Of a stretch of 64,000 bases of DNA, positions 43,004 to 52,441 are shown one piece after another. Source of the DNA: Novosphingobium sp. (GTDB taxonomy: Bacteria; Pseudomonadota; Alphaproteobacteria; Sphingomonadales; Sphingomonadaceae); assembly GCA_016719755.1 (NCBI GenBank), contig JADJYM010000016.1, positions 248,001-312,000 of the forward strand, in the 5' to 3' direction. Every line of letters begins with the position of its first letter. The stretch's first letter is position 1. The notes under the pieces were generated by a model. That model was given only the letters and a program-made list of their open reading frames with translations, did not search any database and was not told the DNA's origin. A program made the position numbers and the translations under genes.

Positions 43004-46000
43004 TCAGAACTTCAGCTTGGCGGCGACCGCGAAGCGGCGGCCCAGAGCGTCGTAGGTCGACGGATAGACGTTACCGCTGTTGTACGAGGTCGAACCGATG
43101 GTGTTACCCAGAACCTTCGGCTTGCTGTCGAACAGGTTCTGCACGGCAGCGGTGAAGGTCATGTTGTCGCTGACGTTGAAGCGCAGCGTGAAGTCGAAGT
43201 AGCTCTTCGCGCCGATGCGGCGGAAGTCTTCTTCGACCATGCAGCCGAATTCATCGGTGGTCGCGAAGTTCGGGCACTGCTGGAAGGCAGCGTTGCCGAA
43301 GCCGGACGACAGATTGATCGGCAGCAGGGCGCCAGCAGCGTTGCGGTTGGCGGCATCGGCCGAAGCCGCGTCGTCAGCCAGCTGCTGGGGTTCGAAGCGA
43401 ACCGCATCGATCCAGCGCCACAGCAGCGAGGCGTCGACCGGACCGATCGAGAGCGTCGTGCGCTGGCTGAACTGGAACTTCGGCTGGATCGAACCCGTGA
43501 ACGAGCAGTTGACCGAGTAGTAACCCACGCATTCGCGGTCGAGGCTGGTCGGAGTAGCCTGGAACTTCGAATGGGCGGTGTAGTTACCGACGAACGACAG
43601 CGCCAGCTTCCCGAAGCCGAGATCGGTGTTGTAGTTCATCGTCAGGTCGATGCCCGAGGTTTCGAGCTTGCCCAGGTTGTTCAGCGGAGCGAACAGGCCC
43701 GGGGTCGTCGCCGGATCGCCGTCAAGCGCGCCGGTGATCGGATTGCGCCGGATCACGGTGCAGTCCGGGTTGGTCACGCTGGACGCGCTCAGGCTGCCGA
43801 AGCAGGCGCTGATAAGGTCACCCGGGAGCGGGGCGCCGATAACGTCCTTCACCTTGATGTTGTAGTAGTCCAGCGACATCGAGAAGCGCGGCAGGAACGA
43901 CGGCTGGAACACCGCGCCCAGGGTCCAGGTGGTGGCCTTTTCCGGAGCGAGGTTCAGGTTGCCGCCGGTGGCAATGTTCGCCTGGGCTGCGGTCGGGTTG
44001 TTGATCGAACCGATCGTGCTGGCCGGAGCGCCCTGCGCGATGCAGACCGCGCGCAGGTTGGCATTGTTGGTCGGGGCCGCGCCGGCGCAGGGATCCACGC
44101 CAAGGTTGGTCAGGCCAACGGTCACCGGAGTGAACAGTTCGCTGATGTTCGGAGCGCGCACCGCGCGGGCATAGTTGCCGCGCAGCTTGAGGTCCGCGGT
44201 CGGTTCCCAGCTCAGGCCACCCTTCCAGGTCCAGGTGTCGGTCGAACGGCCGCCGTTGATCGAATACTTCGAGTAACGGGCACCGGCTTCGAGCGTCAGG
44301 CTGTTGAAGAACGGCTTGTCCTGCACCAGCGGAGCGACGATTTCAGCGTAGCCTTCCCACACCTTGTAGCCGCCGTCGATGTCCGGAGCCGCACCGCCAG
44401 CGCCGCCGAGTTCACCCGGGGTCTTGGCGAGGAGGTCCGACGCCTGTTCGGCCTTGTAGGCGCGGTATTCGGCGCCCAGCGCGAAGTTGAAGGGCTCCGA
44501 AGCGCTCGGCAGGGCAAAGCCCATGTCCCCCGAAACGATGCCGCGCACCTGGGTCAGCGCGGTGCGGACCTTGGTCGAGCTGTTTTCGCTCAGGAAGTCA
44601 GCCATGGCCGGAGTGATCGAGCCATCGGCACCGAACAGGTTGACCGGAACGCAGCCGTTGGACGTGTCCTGGCAGACCGGGTTGGCAAGCGTGCCGTTGA
44701 CCAGCGCGCCCTGCCGCCAGCGCGACTGCAGGGTGTAGCCCTTGATCGTCTGGAGCTTTTCCGATTCGCCGTAGGAACCCGACAGATCCCAGTCGATCGA
44801 ATCGGTGATCTTGCCGCGGAAGCCCAGGCGATAGTCGAACACGGTCGAGCTGTAATCGCTGATGCGCGGACCGACTTCGGTGGCGCGGCGGTTGAAGGTG
44901 ATGCCCGGGTTCGGGTTGTAACCTTCGCCAGCTTCGATCACGCCGTTCTGGTTGTTGTCGAACGGCACGAAGCCGCCGGCACCAACCACGCGGTAGTGCG
45001 GATCGCTGGGACCGGTTGCCAGCGCGGCGTTGGCGCATTCGGTCGGGCTGAAGCGCGGGATGTAGGCCGCCTGGCCCGAAACCGACGCGCCGGAGGCGTT
45101 GACGCCGTTGAGCGCCGGGGCGACGTTGAACGCGCAGAACTGGTTGCGCAGGGTGGCGGGCAGGAACGGGTTGTTGAGGTTGACCTGCACCGAACCGCCG
45201 AACGAGCCCGAAGGCGCGATGATGGTCGACACGGTGTTCTTCGAGAACATGCCGCGGGTGTAGACTTCCACCGCATCCGACACTTCATAGTTCGCCTGGG
45301 CAAAAATGTTGTAGCGGGTGAACGGCGTCTGGAAGACGTTGTACGGGTTGAAGTTGAAGAACGCGAAGGTGCCGACAGCGGCGCCCGCCGAGTTGATCTG
45401 GCGCAGGCCGCCGTTGGCCGCACCATCGGCGTTGGAGGCCAGCAGCGGGATCAGCGGGGTGTTGGTGCCTTCGTTGGGCTTGGTCGGATCGTAGTTCGGA
45501 TTGGCAACCAGCCCGTTCTGGATCAGCGAGGTCAGCGTGTTGGGAGCGCCGTTGACCAGCGGACGCGTGCCCGCGAAGCGCGCCGGAACCGAGGTGCCCG
45601 AACCGGCCGTGCCGCCCGAGTACGAGCTGATCTGTTCGATCGAGAAGTCGCGGTCGCCCTGGTAGATCGGGTCCGACTTCTGATAGCCGAGCGACAGCAC
45701 GGCATTGCCGCGACCATCGTCGAAGTTGGCGCCAACGGTGACGTCGGCGCGGAAGAAGTTGCCATCGCCCTTCTGGGTGATCTGGTCGCCCACGGAGATC
45801 TCCACGCCCGCGAAGTCCTTGCGGGTGACGAAGTTGACGACGCCGGTGATGGCGTCCGCACCGTAGGTGGTCACCGCTGCACCGGTCTGCGCGTCAACGC
45901 GGCTGATCAGGGCGAGCGGGATGTTGTTGAGGTCGACGCGGCCTTCAAGGTCGGCCGGGACGATGCGGTTGCCGTCGAGCAGCACGATGTTGCGGTTCGA

Positions 46001-46330
46001 GCCGAGGCCGCGAAGGTCGACGTAGGAAGCGCCTTCGTTGCCGTTGTTCACGGACGAACCGACGTTGGCGACGACGCCCGGGATTTCGCGAAGGACTTCT
46101 TCAGCCAGATTCGACTGCTTCAGTTCGATCTGGTCGGCGGTGGTCACGTTGACCGGGTTGGCCTGAACCAGGTTCGGGTTGCGGATCAGCGAGCCGGTGA
46201 CGACGATGGTCTGGTCCTCGGGCGCTTCTTCGGCAGCATCCTGCGCGAACGCCTGGGTGCTGATCAGCGCAAGGCCCAGAACGACCGGAGCCGAGCTTGC
46301 CTTGAGAAGGGTGATGGTTTGCTTTTTCAC
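43004..46330 (-). CDS. TonB-dependent outer-membrane receptor
   Basis: A large 1108-residue TonB-dependent transporter. A signal peptide (GLALISTQAFAQD) precedes a TonB-box-like IVVTGSLIR, the plug domain (QSNLAEEVLREIPGV, VDLRGLGSNRNIVLLDGNR, YGADAITGVVNFVTRKDFAG) and a long beta-barrel ending AVAAKLKF with the terminal Phe. The barrel loops contain several cysteine-bearing stretches. Receptors of this sphingomonad/Xanthomonas-type class import large organic nutrients. The downstream TPR-sulfotransferase and hydroxylase may be functionally linked. Strong promoters and operators are expected in the 258 bases upstream. Confidence 0.94.
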   Translation of the reverse strand: MKKQTITLLKASSAPVVLGLALISTQAFAQDAAEEAPEDQTIVVTGSLIRNPNLVQANPVNVTTADQIELKQSNLAEEVLREIPGVVANVGSSVNNGNEGASYVDLRGLGSNRNIVLLDGNRIVPADLEGRVDLNNIPLALISRVDAQTGAAVTTYGADAITGVVNFVTRKDFAGVEISVGDQITQKGDGNFFRADVTVGANFDDGRGNAVLSLGYQKSDPIYQGDRDFSIEQISSYSGGTAGSGTSVPARFAGTRPLVNGAPNTLTSLIQNGLVANPNYDPTKPNEGTNTPLIPLLASNADGAANGGLRQINSAGAAVGTFAFFNFNPYNVFQTPFTRYNIFAQANYEVSDAVEVYTRGMFSKNTVSTIIAPSGSFGGSVQVNLNNPFLPATLRNQFCAFNVAPALNGVNASGASVSGQAAYIPRFSPTECANAALATGPSDPHYRVVGAGGFVPFDNNQNGVIEAGEGYNPNPGITFNRRATEVGPRISDYSSTVFDYRLGFRGKITDSIDWDLSGSYGESEKLQTIKGYTLQSRWRQGALVNGTLANPVCQDTSNGCVPVNLFGADGSITPAMADFLSENSSTKVRTALTQVRGIVSGDMGFALPSASEPFNFALGAEYRAYKAEQASDLLAKTPGELGGAGGAAPDIDGGYKVWEGYAEIVAPLVQDKPFFNSLTLEAGARYSKYSINGGRSTDTWTWKGGLSWEPTADLKLRGNYARAVRAPNISELFTPVTVGLTNLGVDPCAGAAPTNNANLRAVCIAQGAPASTIGSINNPTAAQANIATGGNLNLAPEKATTWTLGAVFQPSFLPRFSMSLDYYNIKVKDVIGAPLPGDLISACFGSLSASSVTNPDCTVIRRNPITGALDGDPATTPGLFAPLNNLGKLETSGIDLTMNYNTDLGFGKLALSFVGNYTAHSKFQATPTSLDRECVGYYSVNCSFTGSIQPKFQFSQRTTLSIGPVDASLLWRWIDAVRFEPQQLADDAASADAANRNAAGALLPINLSSGFGNAAFQQCPNFATTDEFGCMVEEDFRRIGAKSYFDFTLRFNVSDNMTFTAAVQNLFDSKPKVLGNTIGSTSYNSGNVYPSTYDALGRRFAVAAKLKF

Positions 46331-46503
46331 AGGTCAGTCCCTCATTGAATCCCGCTGGCCGAAAGCCCTCCGGGATAATGGTCCTCCACGCCTCGGGCAC
46401 GGTAAAGTGCGGCCAAATTGCGGATAGATGGATCGGACATGAACAAAAGGCGGGTGCCCGGCAAAGCATTTTCCCCTGCCATGCTGCATTCGCTCACAGC
46501 CTG

Positions 46504-46570
46504 TTGCGCAGGTGCAACACGGCTGTTGCACTTGCGCAATTTTCGTGCGCAAGCATTGAAATTAGCGCAA
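46504..46570 (-). promoter_or_regulatory. Inverted-repeat operator upstream of the TonB receptor
   Basis: TTGCGCAGGTGCAAC (46504-46518) and GTTGCACTTGCGCAA (46525-46539) are inverted repeats matching at 14 of 15 positions around ACGGCT. Two further TGCGCAA/AGCGCAA half-sites follow at 46546-46552 and 46564-46570. The cluster lies about 175-240 bases before the receptor start and has no T run, so it looks like a multi-site operator rather than a terminator. Confidence 0.55.
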
Positions 46571-46588
46571 TTTTGCCCGGCAGGCGGA

Positions 46589-47473
46589 TCAACGTGCCGG
46601 CATCGGTCCGGTGAACAGCAGCGGATCGAGGCGCGCGCTGCGCCACTTGACCGACCAGTGAAGGTGCGGCCCGGTCGCCCGCCCGGTCGCGCCGATCTTG
46701 CCGATGTACTGGCCCTGGCGAACCACGTCGCCAACCTTCACCGCAAGTTCGGAGCAGTGCAGGAAGGCGCTGTTGAGGCCCATCCCGTGATCGATCATCA
46801 GCAGCCGTCCCTCCAGCGTGAAGGGACTGGCGGCGGCCAGGATCACCACCCCGTCAGCCGGGGCGACGAACGGTGTGCCGCTCGCCCCGGTGGCGATGTC
46901 CATGCCGGAATGATAGCTGCCCGGCGTGCCGTTGTAGATCCGCTGCGAGCCAAACCGGCCCGAAAGCCGCCCCAGCACCGGCCAGATGAACTTCTGCCGC
47001 CAGCCCGCGCTGTCATGATCGACGCTGCGCGCCGCATTGATCTGGGCAAGCTCCGCCGCGCGGCGGCGGGCGAACTCCTCGCTGGGCGCGGTGCCCGGGC
47101 GCGGACCGATCGGGATATGCTCGATCTGCCAGGCGCGCGGCGCGATGACCAGATCGTAGGTCGCGCTGCGCCCGTCGCTCAGGCTGGCGGTCAATACGGT
47201 CCGGGCCTTGGCATCGCGGTCAAAGGCGATGAAGAACCGGCCATCGGGGGCAAGCGGCACCGACTTGCCATCCAGCGCGATCCGTTCGATCCCGCGCGGT
47301 GCGGCGCCCCGCGCCCAACCGCCCTGGGTGAATTGGCCGGTCAGGCCCAGATCGGGCTGCGCCACCTTGCCGATTCCCATCGCTTCGGCGGCGCGGGCGG
47401 GCAGGCCGGAGAAATGCAGGCCTGCACCGGTCAGCACCACCAGTGCCAGCGCGAGCAGAGGGCCGCGCTTCAC
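46589..47473 (-). CDS. M23 (LytM-type) peptidase
   Basis: A 294-residue exported peptidase. A signal/anchor segment (LLALALVVLTGAGLHFSGL) is followed by a beta-sandwich-like region and a C-terminal M23 domain with zinc ligands in SYHSGMDIATG and GPHLHW. Such enzymes cut peptidoglycan crosslinks or regulate amidases. The true start is the GTG at 47473, whose GTGA overlaps the DUF2093 stop. Confidence 0.9.
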   Translation of the reverse strand: MKRGPLLALALVVLTGAGLHFSGLPARAAEAMGIGKVAQPDLGLTGQFTQGGWARGAAPRGIERIALDGKSVPLAPDGRFFIAFDRDAKARTVLTASLSDGRSATYDLVIAPRAWQIEHIPIGPRPGTAPSEEFARRRAAELAQINAARSVDHDSAGWRQKFIWPVLGRLSGRFGSQRIYNGTPGSYHSGMDIATGASGTPFVAPADGVVILAAASPFTLEGRLLMIDHGMGLNSAFLHCSELAVKVGDVVRQGQYIGKIGATGRATGPHLHWSVKWRSARLDPLLFTGPMPAR

Positions 47474-47673
47474 GGGCGGGTCAGCAACCGCGCCGTGGCG
47501 CGCGCCGCATCGGCATAGGCTTCCTGCCGCTCGGCACACCAGTAGCGCAGCGCCTCCAGCGGAATCTGCTCGCCGCTGACGGCGCAGACCACGAATTTGC
47601 CCGGGGTAATGACCCGGAACGAGCTCGACTGATAGAACAGGGTGGCGGGGCGATCGCTGGCGGACATCAACAT
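47470..47673 (-). CDS. DUF2093 protein
   Basis: A 67-residue protein of the alphaproteobacterial DUF2093 family: FRVITPGKFVVCAVSGEQIPLEALRYWCAERQEAY, read in parts (TPGKFVVCAVSG, LRYWCAERQEAY). Two cysteines suggest metal binding. Function is unknown; it usually sits next to xseA, as here. The ATG at 47673 follows AAGGGTGG; other in-frame starts are at 47679 (GTG) and 47667. Confidence 0.85.
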   Translation of the reverse strand: MLMSASDRPATLFYQSSSFRVITPGKFVVCAVSGEQIPLEALRYWCAERQEAYADAARATARLLTRP

Positions 47674-47700
47674 GGCCACCCTTCTAGCGCCTGATCCCTT

Positions 47701-49101
47701 TCAGAGCAATTTACCCTGCTCGGGCGGCGCGGGTTTCGGCCGTGCCGGGGCACGGGTTGGCGCGGACGGCCCGGCTCCCGCCGGAACGACCGCGAGTTCG
47801 CCATCGCGGAAGTGCAGCGAAAGCGCGCTTTGTGCCCCGGCCGCCGCGCAGCTGGTCAGCGTCCGCCCGTCAGCGCCCGTCACCCGGACATAGCCGCGCT
47901 GGAGCACCCGGTCGGGATCGAGCGAGGCGTGCAGCCGCACAAGGCCGCCCAGCCGCTCCTGCGCGCGGTGGAGCCGGGACGAGAGCAGCGGCAACGAAAG
48001 GCGCGCGCCAGTGCGTTGCAGCTGGGCACTGGCGGCGGCGGTGCGATCGACCAGACCGCGCCGCAACCGCTCCCCCAGCTCGTCCAGCCGCTGCGCCTGC
48101 GGGCTGAGCAGGGCTTCGGGGCGGGGCAGGCGTTCGGCCCGCGCCGCCAGCCGCTCGCGCCCCAGCTGGAGCGGGCGCAGCACTGCCCGCCGCTGGCGCA
48201 AGGCCAGTTCGGCAAGCTGGTTGAGCAGGTCCTCGCGTACCGGCACGGCCAACTCGGCAGCGGCGGTGGGGGTTGGCGCGCGCAGGTCGGCGGCGAAATC
48301 GACCAGGGTGGTATCGGTTTCGTGCCCCACGGCGGAAATGACCGGGATCTGGCTTTCGGCCACCGCGCGGACCACGATCTCCTCGTTGAAGGCCCAGAGG
48401 TCCTCGATCGAGCCGCCGCCGCGCGCGACGATCAGCAGATCGGGGCGCGGCACCGGCCCGGCTTCGGGCAGGCTGGCAAAGCCGCGCACCGCCGCCGCCA
48501 CCTGCTGCGCCGCACCCTGGCCCTGGACCAGCACCGGCCAGACCAGCACATGGCTGGGGAAGCGGTCGGCCAGACGGTGGAGGATGTCGCGGATCACCGC
48601 GCCGGTCGGCGAAGTAATGACCCCGATGGTGCGGGGCAGAAATGGCAGGCGGCGCTTGCGGTCAGCCGCGAACAGCCCCTCCGCCTCCAGCCGCGCCTTG
48701 GTCTTGGCAAGCAGGGCGAGCAGGGCGCCTTCGCCCGCCACTTCCATACGCTCGATCACGATCTGATAGTTGGAGCGGCCCGGATAGGTGGTGAGCTTGC
48801 CGGTGGCGATTACTTCCAGCCCGTCCTCGGGCCGGAAGTTCAGGCGCTGCACGGTGCCCCGCCACATCACCCCGTCAAGCCGCGCGCCTTCATCCTTGAG
48901 CGCGCAATAGAGGTGGCCAGAGCCCGCCAGCTTGACCCCGGAAAGCTCGCCCCGCACCCGCACGAAACCGAACCGATCCTCCACCGTGCGCTTCAGCAGC
49001 GCGGAAATCTCGCTGACGGAGAGCGGCGCGGCGTTGTCCCCGGCGCTGTCCTTCGCTACCAGCCCGGCGGAAGTCTCATCTGGGAAGGGCGGCGGCGACA
49101 T
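47701..49101 (-). CDS. xseA: Exodeoxyribonuclease VII large subunit
   Basis: A 466-residue nuclease subunit. The N-terminal OB domain ([29 protein letters not shown], in part VSEISALLK) precedes the catalytic domain with [38 protein letters not shown] and [30 protein letters not shown], then a coiled-coil C-terminus. With XseB (not in the window) it degrades single-stranded DNA. Its ATG at 49101 shares a CATG with the ATG of divergent purD. Confidence 0.95.
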   Translation of the reverse strand: MSPPPFPDETSAGLVAKDSAGDNAAPLSVSEISALLKRTVEDRFGFVRVRGELSGVKLAGSGHLYCALKDEGARLDGVMWRGTVQRLNFRPEDGLEVIATGKLTTYPGRSNYQIVIERMEVAGEGALLALLAKTKARLEAEGLFAADRKRRLPFLPRTIGVITSPTGAVIRDILHRLADRFPSHVLVWPVLVQGQGAAQQVAAAVRGFASLPEAGPVPRPDLLIVARGGGSIEDLWAFNEEIVVRAVAESQIPVISAVGHETDTTLVDFAADLRAPTPTAAAELAVPVREDLLNQLAELALRQRRAVLRPLQLGRERLAARAERLPRPEALLSPQAQRLDELGERLRRGLVDRTAAASAQLQRTGARLSLPLLSSRLHRAQERLGGLVRLHASLDPDRVLQRGYVRVTGADGRTLTSCAAAGAQSALSLHFRDGELAVVPAGAGPSAPTRAPARPKPAPPEQGKLL

Positions 49102-50380
49102 GAATATCCTGCTTCTGGGTTCGGGGGGCCGCGAACATGCGCTGGCGTGGAAGCTGGCGCAATCCCCGCGCTGCACGAAGCTGTTCGCCGCGCCCGGCAA
49201 TCCGGGAATCGCCCGGCATGCCGAGCTTGTTGCGCTTGATGCGGCCGATCACGGCGCTGTGCTGGCCTTCTGCGAGGCGCAGCGCATCGGCCTGGTGGTG
49301 GTCGGGCCGGAGGCACCGCTGGTCGATGGCCTGGCCGATTCGCTGCGCGGCGCGGGCGTGCCGGTGTTCGGCCCGTCCAGGGCGGCGGCCCAGCTTGAAG
49401 GAAGCAAGGCCTTCACCAAGGAACTGTGCGCGCGCCACGCCATCCCTACCGCCGCTTTCGAACGCGTGCGCAGCGCGGCGGAAGGTCTGGCGGCGCTGGG
49501 CCGGTTCGGAATTCCGGTGGTGATCAAGGCCGATGGCCTGGCCGCCGGCAAGGGCGTGACTGTCGCCCTGACCGCTGCCGAAGCCGAAGCGGCGGTGCGC
49601 GAGATCTTCTCGGGCCGGTTCGGCGAGGCCGGGGCCGAAGCGGTGATCGAGGAATTCCTCGAGGGCGAGGAAGCCAGCTTCTTCGCGCTGACCGATGGTC
49701 ACACGCTGGTCGCCTTCGGCTCTGCCCAGGATCACAAGCGGGTGGGCGACGGCGATACCGGGCCAAACACCGGCGGGATGGGCGCCTACAGCCCGGCGCC
49801 CGTTCTGACGCCGCTGCTGGAAGGCGAAGCGATCGAGCGGATCGTTGCCCCGACCGTCCGCGCCATGGCCCAGGAAGGCACGCCCTACAGCGGCGTACTC
49901 TATGCCGGACTGATGCTCACGCCGCAGGGCGTGAAGCTGATCGAATACAATTGCCGCTTCGGCGATCCCGAATGCCAGGTGCTGATGATGCGGCTGGAAT
50001 CCGATCTGCCCGAGCTTTTGCTGGCCTGTGCCGAAAACCGGCTGGCGGCGCTGCCCGCTCCGCGCTTTTCGCCCGATACCGCCCTGACCGTGGTGATGGC
50101 GGCCCGGGGCTATCCCGACACTCCCGCCAGGGGCGGCGCGATTCGCGGGATCGCGGCGGCGGAGGCGACCGGCGCCATGGTGTTCCACGCCGGAACCGCG
50201 CTTGATGAAGGCGAACTGGTCGCCAGCGGCGGACGCGTGCTGAACGTGACCGCCACCGGCAAGCGGGTAACCGAAGCGCAACGCGCGGCCTATACTGCGG
50301 TCGATGCCATCGACTTTGCCCAAGGCTTCTGCCGCCGCGACATCGGCTGGCGCGAAGTTGCCCGCGAGGCGCAGGACTGA
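49100..50380 (+). CDS. purD: Phosphoribosylamine-glycine ligase
   Basis: A 426-residue ATP-grasp enzyme (GAR synthetase), second step of purine synthesis. The N-terminus [20 protein letters not shown] is diagnostic, and [35 protein letters not shown] and [36 protein letters not shown] follow. The length is standard. GGAAGGG at 49082-49088 is its ribosome site. Its start codon overlaps that of xseA on the other strand. Confidence 0.97.
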   Translation: MNILLLGSGGREHALAWKLAQSPRCTKLFAAPGNPGIARHAELVALDAADHGAVLAFCEAQRIGLVVVGPEAPLVDGLADSLRGAGVPVFGPSRAAAQLEGSKAFTKELCARHAIPTAAFERVRSAAEGLAALGRFGIPVVIKADGLAAGKGVTVALTAAEAEAAVREIFSGRFGEAGAEAVIEEFLEGEEASFFALTDGHTLVAFGSAQDHKRVGDGDTGPNTGGMGAYSPAPVLTPLLEGEAIERIVAPTVRAMAQEGTPYSGVLYAGLMLTPQGVKLIEYNCRFGDPECQVLMMRLESDLPELLLACAENRLAALPAPRFSPDTALTVVMAARGYPDTPARGGAIRGIAAAEATGAMVFHAGTALDEGELVASGGRVLNVTATGKRVTEAQRAAYTAVDAIDFAQGFCRRDIGWREVAREAQD

Positions 50381-50404
50381 CGCAGGCCGGAAAGGGGCTG
50401 GATA

Positions 50405-51211
50405 ATGCGGATCACCCTGATCGACAGCGCCGTTGCAGGGCTGGAGCCATGGGTAATCGGCTATGTCGGCGGCCACTATGCCGAACGCGGCGAACCCGGG
50501 CGGCGGGTGATCCCGGCGCGCCCCAACTGCTTCATCCAGATCGTGCTGGAAGGCGGCCATGCGCTGTACGACGTGGTCGCGGGAACCACCGTCGAGGTGC
50601 CCGGCGCGGCCCTGTTCGGACCGCTGACCCATTATCGCTATGACATGGTGATCCCGGGCGGACTCAAGACCTTCTGCGTCAGGCTGCAACCGGCGGCTGC
50701 GGGCCAGCTGTTCGGGCTGGATCCGATGAGCCTGGTCGACAGTTGCTTCCCGCTGGACCTGCCCTGCGGCCTGCTCGACAGCCTGCTTGCCGCACCTGAC
50801 TGGGCAGCCATGGTCGCGCCTGCCGACGAATGGCTGATGGGTCTGGCGCAGGGCAGGAACAGTGACGATCCGGTGGCCCGCGAGGCAAGCCGGCTGCGCC
50901 AGATGCGCGGCACCGTGGCGATCCAGGAACTGGCGGAATCCGCCGGACTTTCGCTGCGCCATTTCCAGCGGCGCTTCCGCGACCTCACCGGGCTCAACCC
51001 CAAGCTTTACGCGCGGATCTGCCGGATCGGCCACGCAGTGCACCGCAAGGAACTGGAACCCGATGCCTCGTGGACCACGCTGGCGCTAGAGGCGGGCTAT
51101 GCCGACCAGCCGCACTTCATCAGGGATTTCAAGGAACTGACCGGGATCTCCCCCGGCCATTTCCTGCGCGGGCAAAGCCCGGTCATGCGCTATCCCAAGT
51201 GGGACGAGTGA
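50405..51211 (+). CDS. AraC-family transcriptional regulator
   Basis: A 268-residue regulator with an uncharacterised N-terminal sensor domain and a C-terminal double helix-turn-helix (MRGTVAIQELAESAGLSLRHFQRRF and WTTLALEAGYADQPHFIRDFKELTGISP, in parts). It begins 24 bases after purD and may share its transcript. Target genes are not obvious. Confidence 0.9.
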   Translation: MRITLIDSAVAGLEPWVIGYVGGHYAERGEPGRRVIPARPNCFIQIVLEGGHALYDVVAGTTVEVPGAALFGPLTHYRYDMVIPGGLKTFCVRLQPAAAGQLFGLDPMSLVDSCFPLDLPCGLLDSLLAAPDWAAMVAPADEWLMGLAQGRNSDDPVAREASRLRQMRGTVAIQELAESAGLSLRHFQRRFRDLTGLNPKLYARICRIGHAVHRKELEPDASWTTLALEAGYADQPHFIRDFKELTGISPGHFLRGQSPVMRYPKWDE

Positions 51212-51246
51212 TGGCAAAGGTCATGTTTTCCGCCTGACGGCGGTGC

Positions 51247-51324
51247 GGACAGGGCGTCCGCCCTGTCCTTGCAGCACCAGCCCGCTCCCCCGGCCAGGTC
51301 AAGCTATCGACGGATGTCGATAGC
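51247..51324. repeat. Second copy of the palindromic element (partial)
   Basis: Hairpin 51247-51268 has 9-bp arms GGACAGGGC/GCCCTGTCC around GTCC. The core 51269-51295 is identical to 510-536. A third hairpin (51303-51324) has arms GCTATCGAC/GTCGATAGC around GGAT, again 9 bp with a 4-base loop. Compared with 488-509 the first stem differs by a paired G/C swap. The inverted second core is missing. It lies between the convergent AraC and PfkB genes and may end both transcripts. Confidence 0.8.
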
Positions 51325-51329
51325 ACTAC

Positions 51330-52325
51330 CTACTCCGCCTGACCGCTCACCAGCGCCTTGAGATCGGCTTCCGGCCGGGCACCGTAGTGCGAGATGATCT
51401 CGGCCGCGCAGATCGCGCCAAGGCGCAGGCATTGCTCGACGGCAAGGCCCCGGACATGGCCATGCAGGAACCCGGCGGCGAACAGGTCGCCCGCGCCCGT
51501 GGTATCGACCACCCGCTCGACCGGAACAGCCGGAACTTCCGCCAGGCTGCCGTTCCAGGCAGCCACCGCGCCCTGTTCGCTGCGGGTAACGACCACCAGC
51601 GGCACCTTGTCCCTCAGCGCGTCGATCCCGGCGTGAAAATCATCCTTGCCGGTCAGCGCGGCCAGCTCGATGTGGTTGGCGAACAGGATGTCGATTTCGC
51701 CCGCCTCGATCATCGCGCGGAAATCGGCGCCATGACGCTCGATCACGAACGCATCGGACAGGGTGAAGGCAACCTTGCGGCCCGCGCCCCTCGCCGCCGC
51801 GATCGCCCGGCGCATCGCCGCGCGCGGCTCTTCCGGATCCCACAGATAGCCTTCGAGGTAGAGGATCTTCGCATCGCGGATCGCCGCATCGTCGAGCGCG
51901 GCGGGCGGCAGGTACTGCGAAGCGCCGAGGTAGGTGTTCATCGTCCGCTGGCCATCGGGAGTGACGAAGATCAGGCAGCGCGCGGTCGGCGGATCACCGG
52001 CGCGGGCGGGCGTTGCAAAGCTGATCCCCCCGGCGCGAATGTCGTGAGCGAACACCTCGCCCAGCTGATCGTCCGCGACCTGGCCGATAAAGGCACAGCG
52101 CGAGCCGAGCGCGGCGAGGCCGGCCAGCGTGTTCGCCGCCGAACCGCCCGAAATCTCGCGCGCCGGGCCCATCGCCTCATAGAGTTCGTGGGCGCGTTCG
52201 GTATCGACCAGAGTCATGCCGCCGCGCACCAGGCCGAAGCGCTCGATCAGCTCGTCCTCGCAGGGGGCCATCACATCGACGATGGCGTTGCCGATCGCAA
52301 TCACGTCGGTCGTGGGCTCGGTCAT
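51330..52325 (-). CDS. PfkB-family kinase (adenosine kinase-like)
   Basis: A 331-residue ribokinase-superfamily enzyme. The N-terminal signature (GGSAANTLAGLAALGSRCAFIGQVADDQLG, in part) and the C-terminal signature DTTGAGDLFAAGFLHG with the catalytic Asp are present. Alphaproteobacterial relatives are annotated adenosine kinases, which phosphorylate adenosine to AMP. The start is the ATG at 52325. It is divergent from the EI24 gene. Confidence 0.9.
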   Translation of the reverse strand: MTEPTTDVIAIGNAIVDVMAPCEDELIERFGLVRGGMTLVDTERAHELYEAMGPAREISGGSAANTLAGLAALGSRCAFIGQVADDQLGEVFAHDIRAGGISFATPARAGDPPTARCLIFVTPDGQRTMNTYLGASQYLPPAALDDAAIRDAKILYLEGYLWDPEEPRAAMRRAIAAARGAGRKVAFTLSDAFVIERHGADFRAMIEAGEIDILFANHIELAALTGKDDFHAGIDALRDKVPLVVVTRSEQGAVAAWNGSLAEVPAVPVERVVDTTGAGDLFAAGFLHGHVRGLAVEQCLRLGAICAAEIISHYGARPEADLKALVSGQAE

Positions 52326-52441
52326 GAAAAAATCCTGCTGCAAGAGTGCGCAAACGCGCCGCGCCTAGCCGCCGCCCGGCCGCAGGGCAAGGGGCACGGA
52401 CGTTGACAGCGCGGCACACACAGGCGATTCCCCGCGCTCCG

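Noticed and set aside
42071-46348. A very long plus-strand open frame (over 1400 codons) opposite the TonB receptor
   Set aside because: It mirrors the codon structure of the receptor gene, is Arg/Gly/Val/Asp-rich with no domain, and runs across the TPR-sulfotransferase gene too. Long antisense frames are expected at this GC content.
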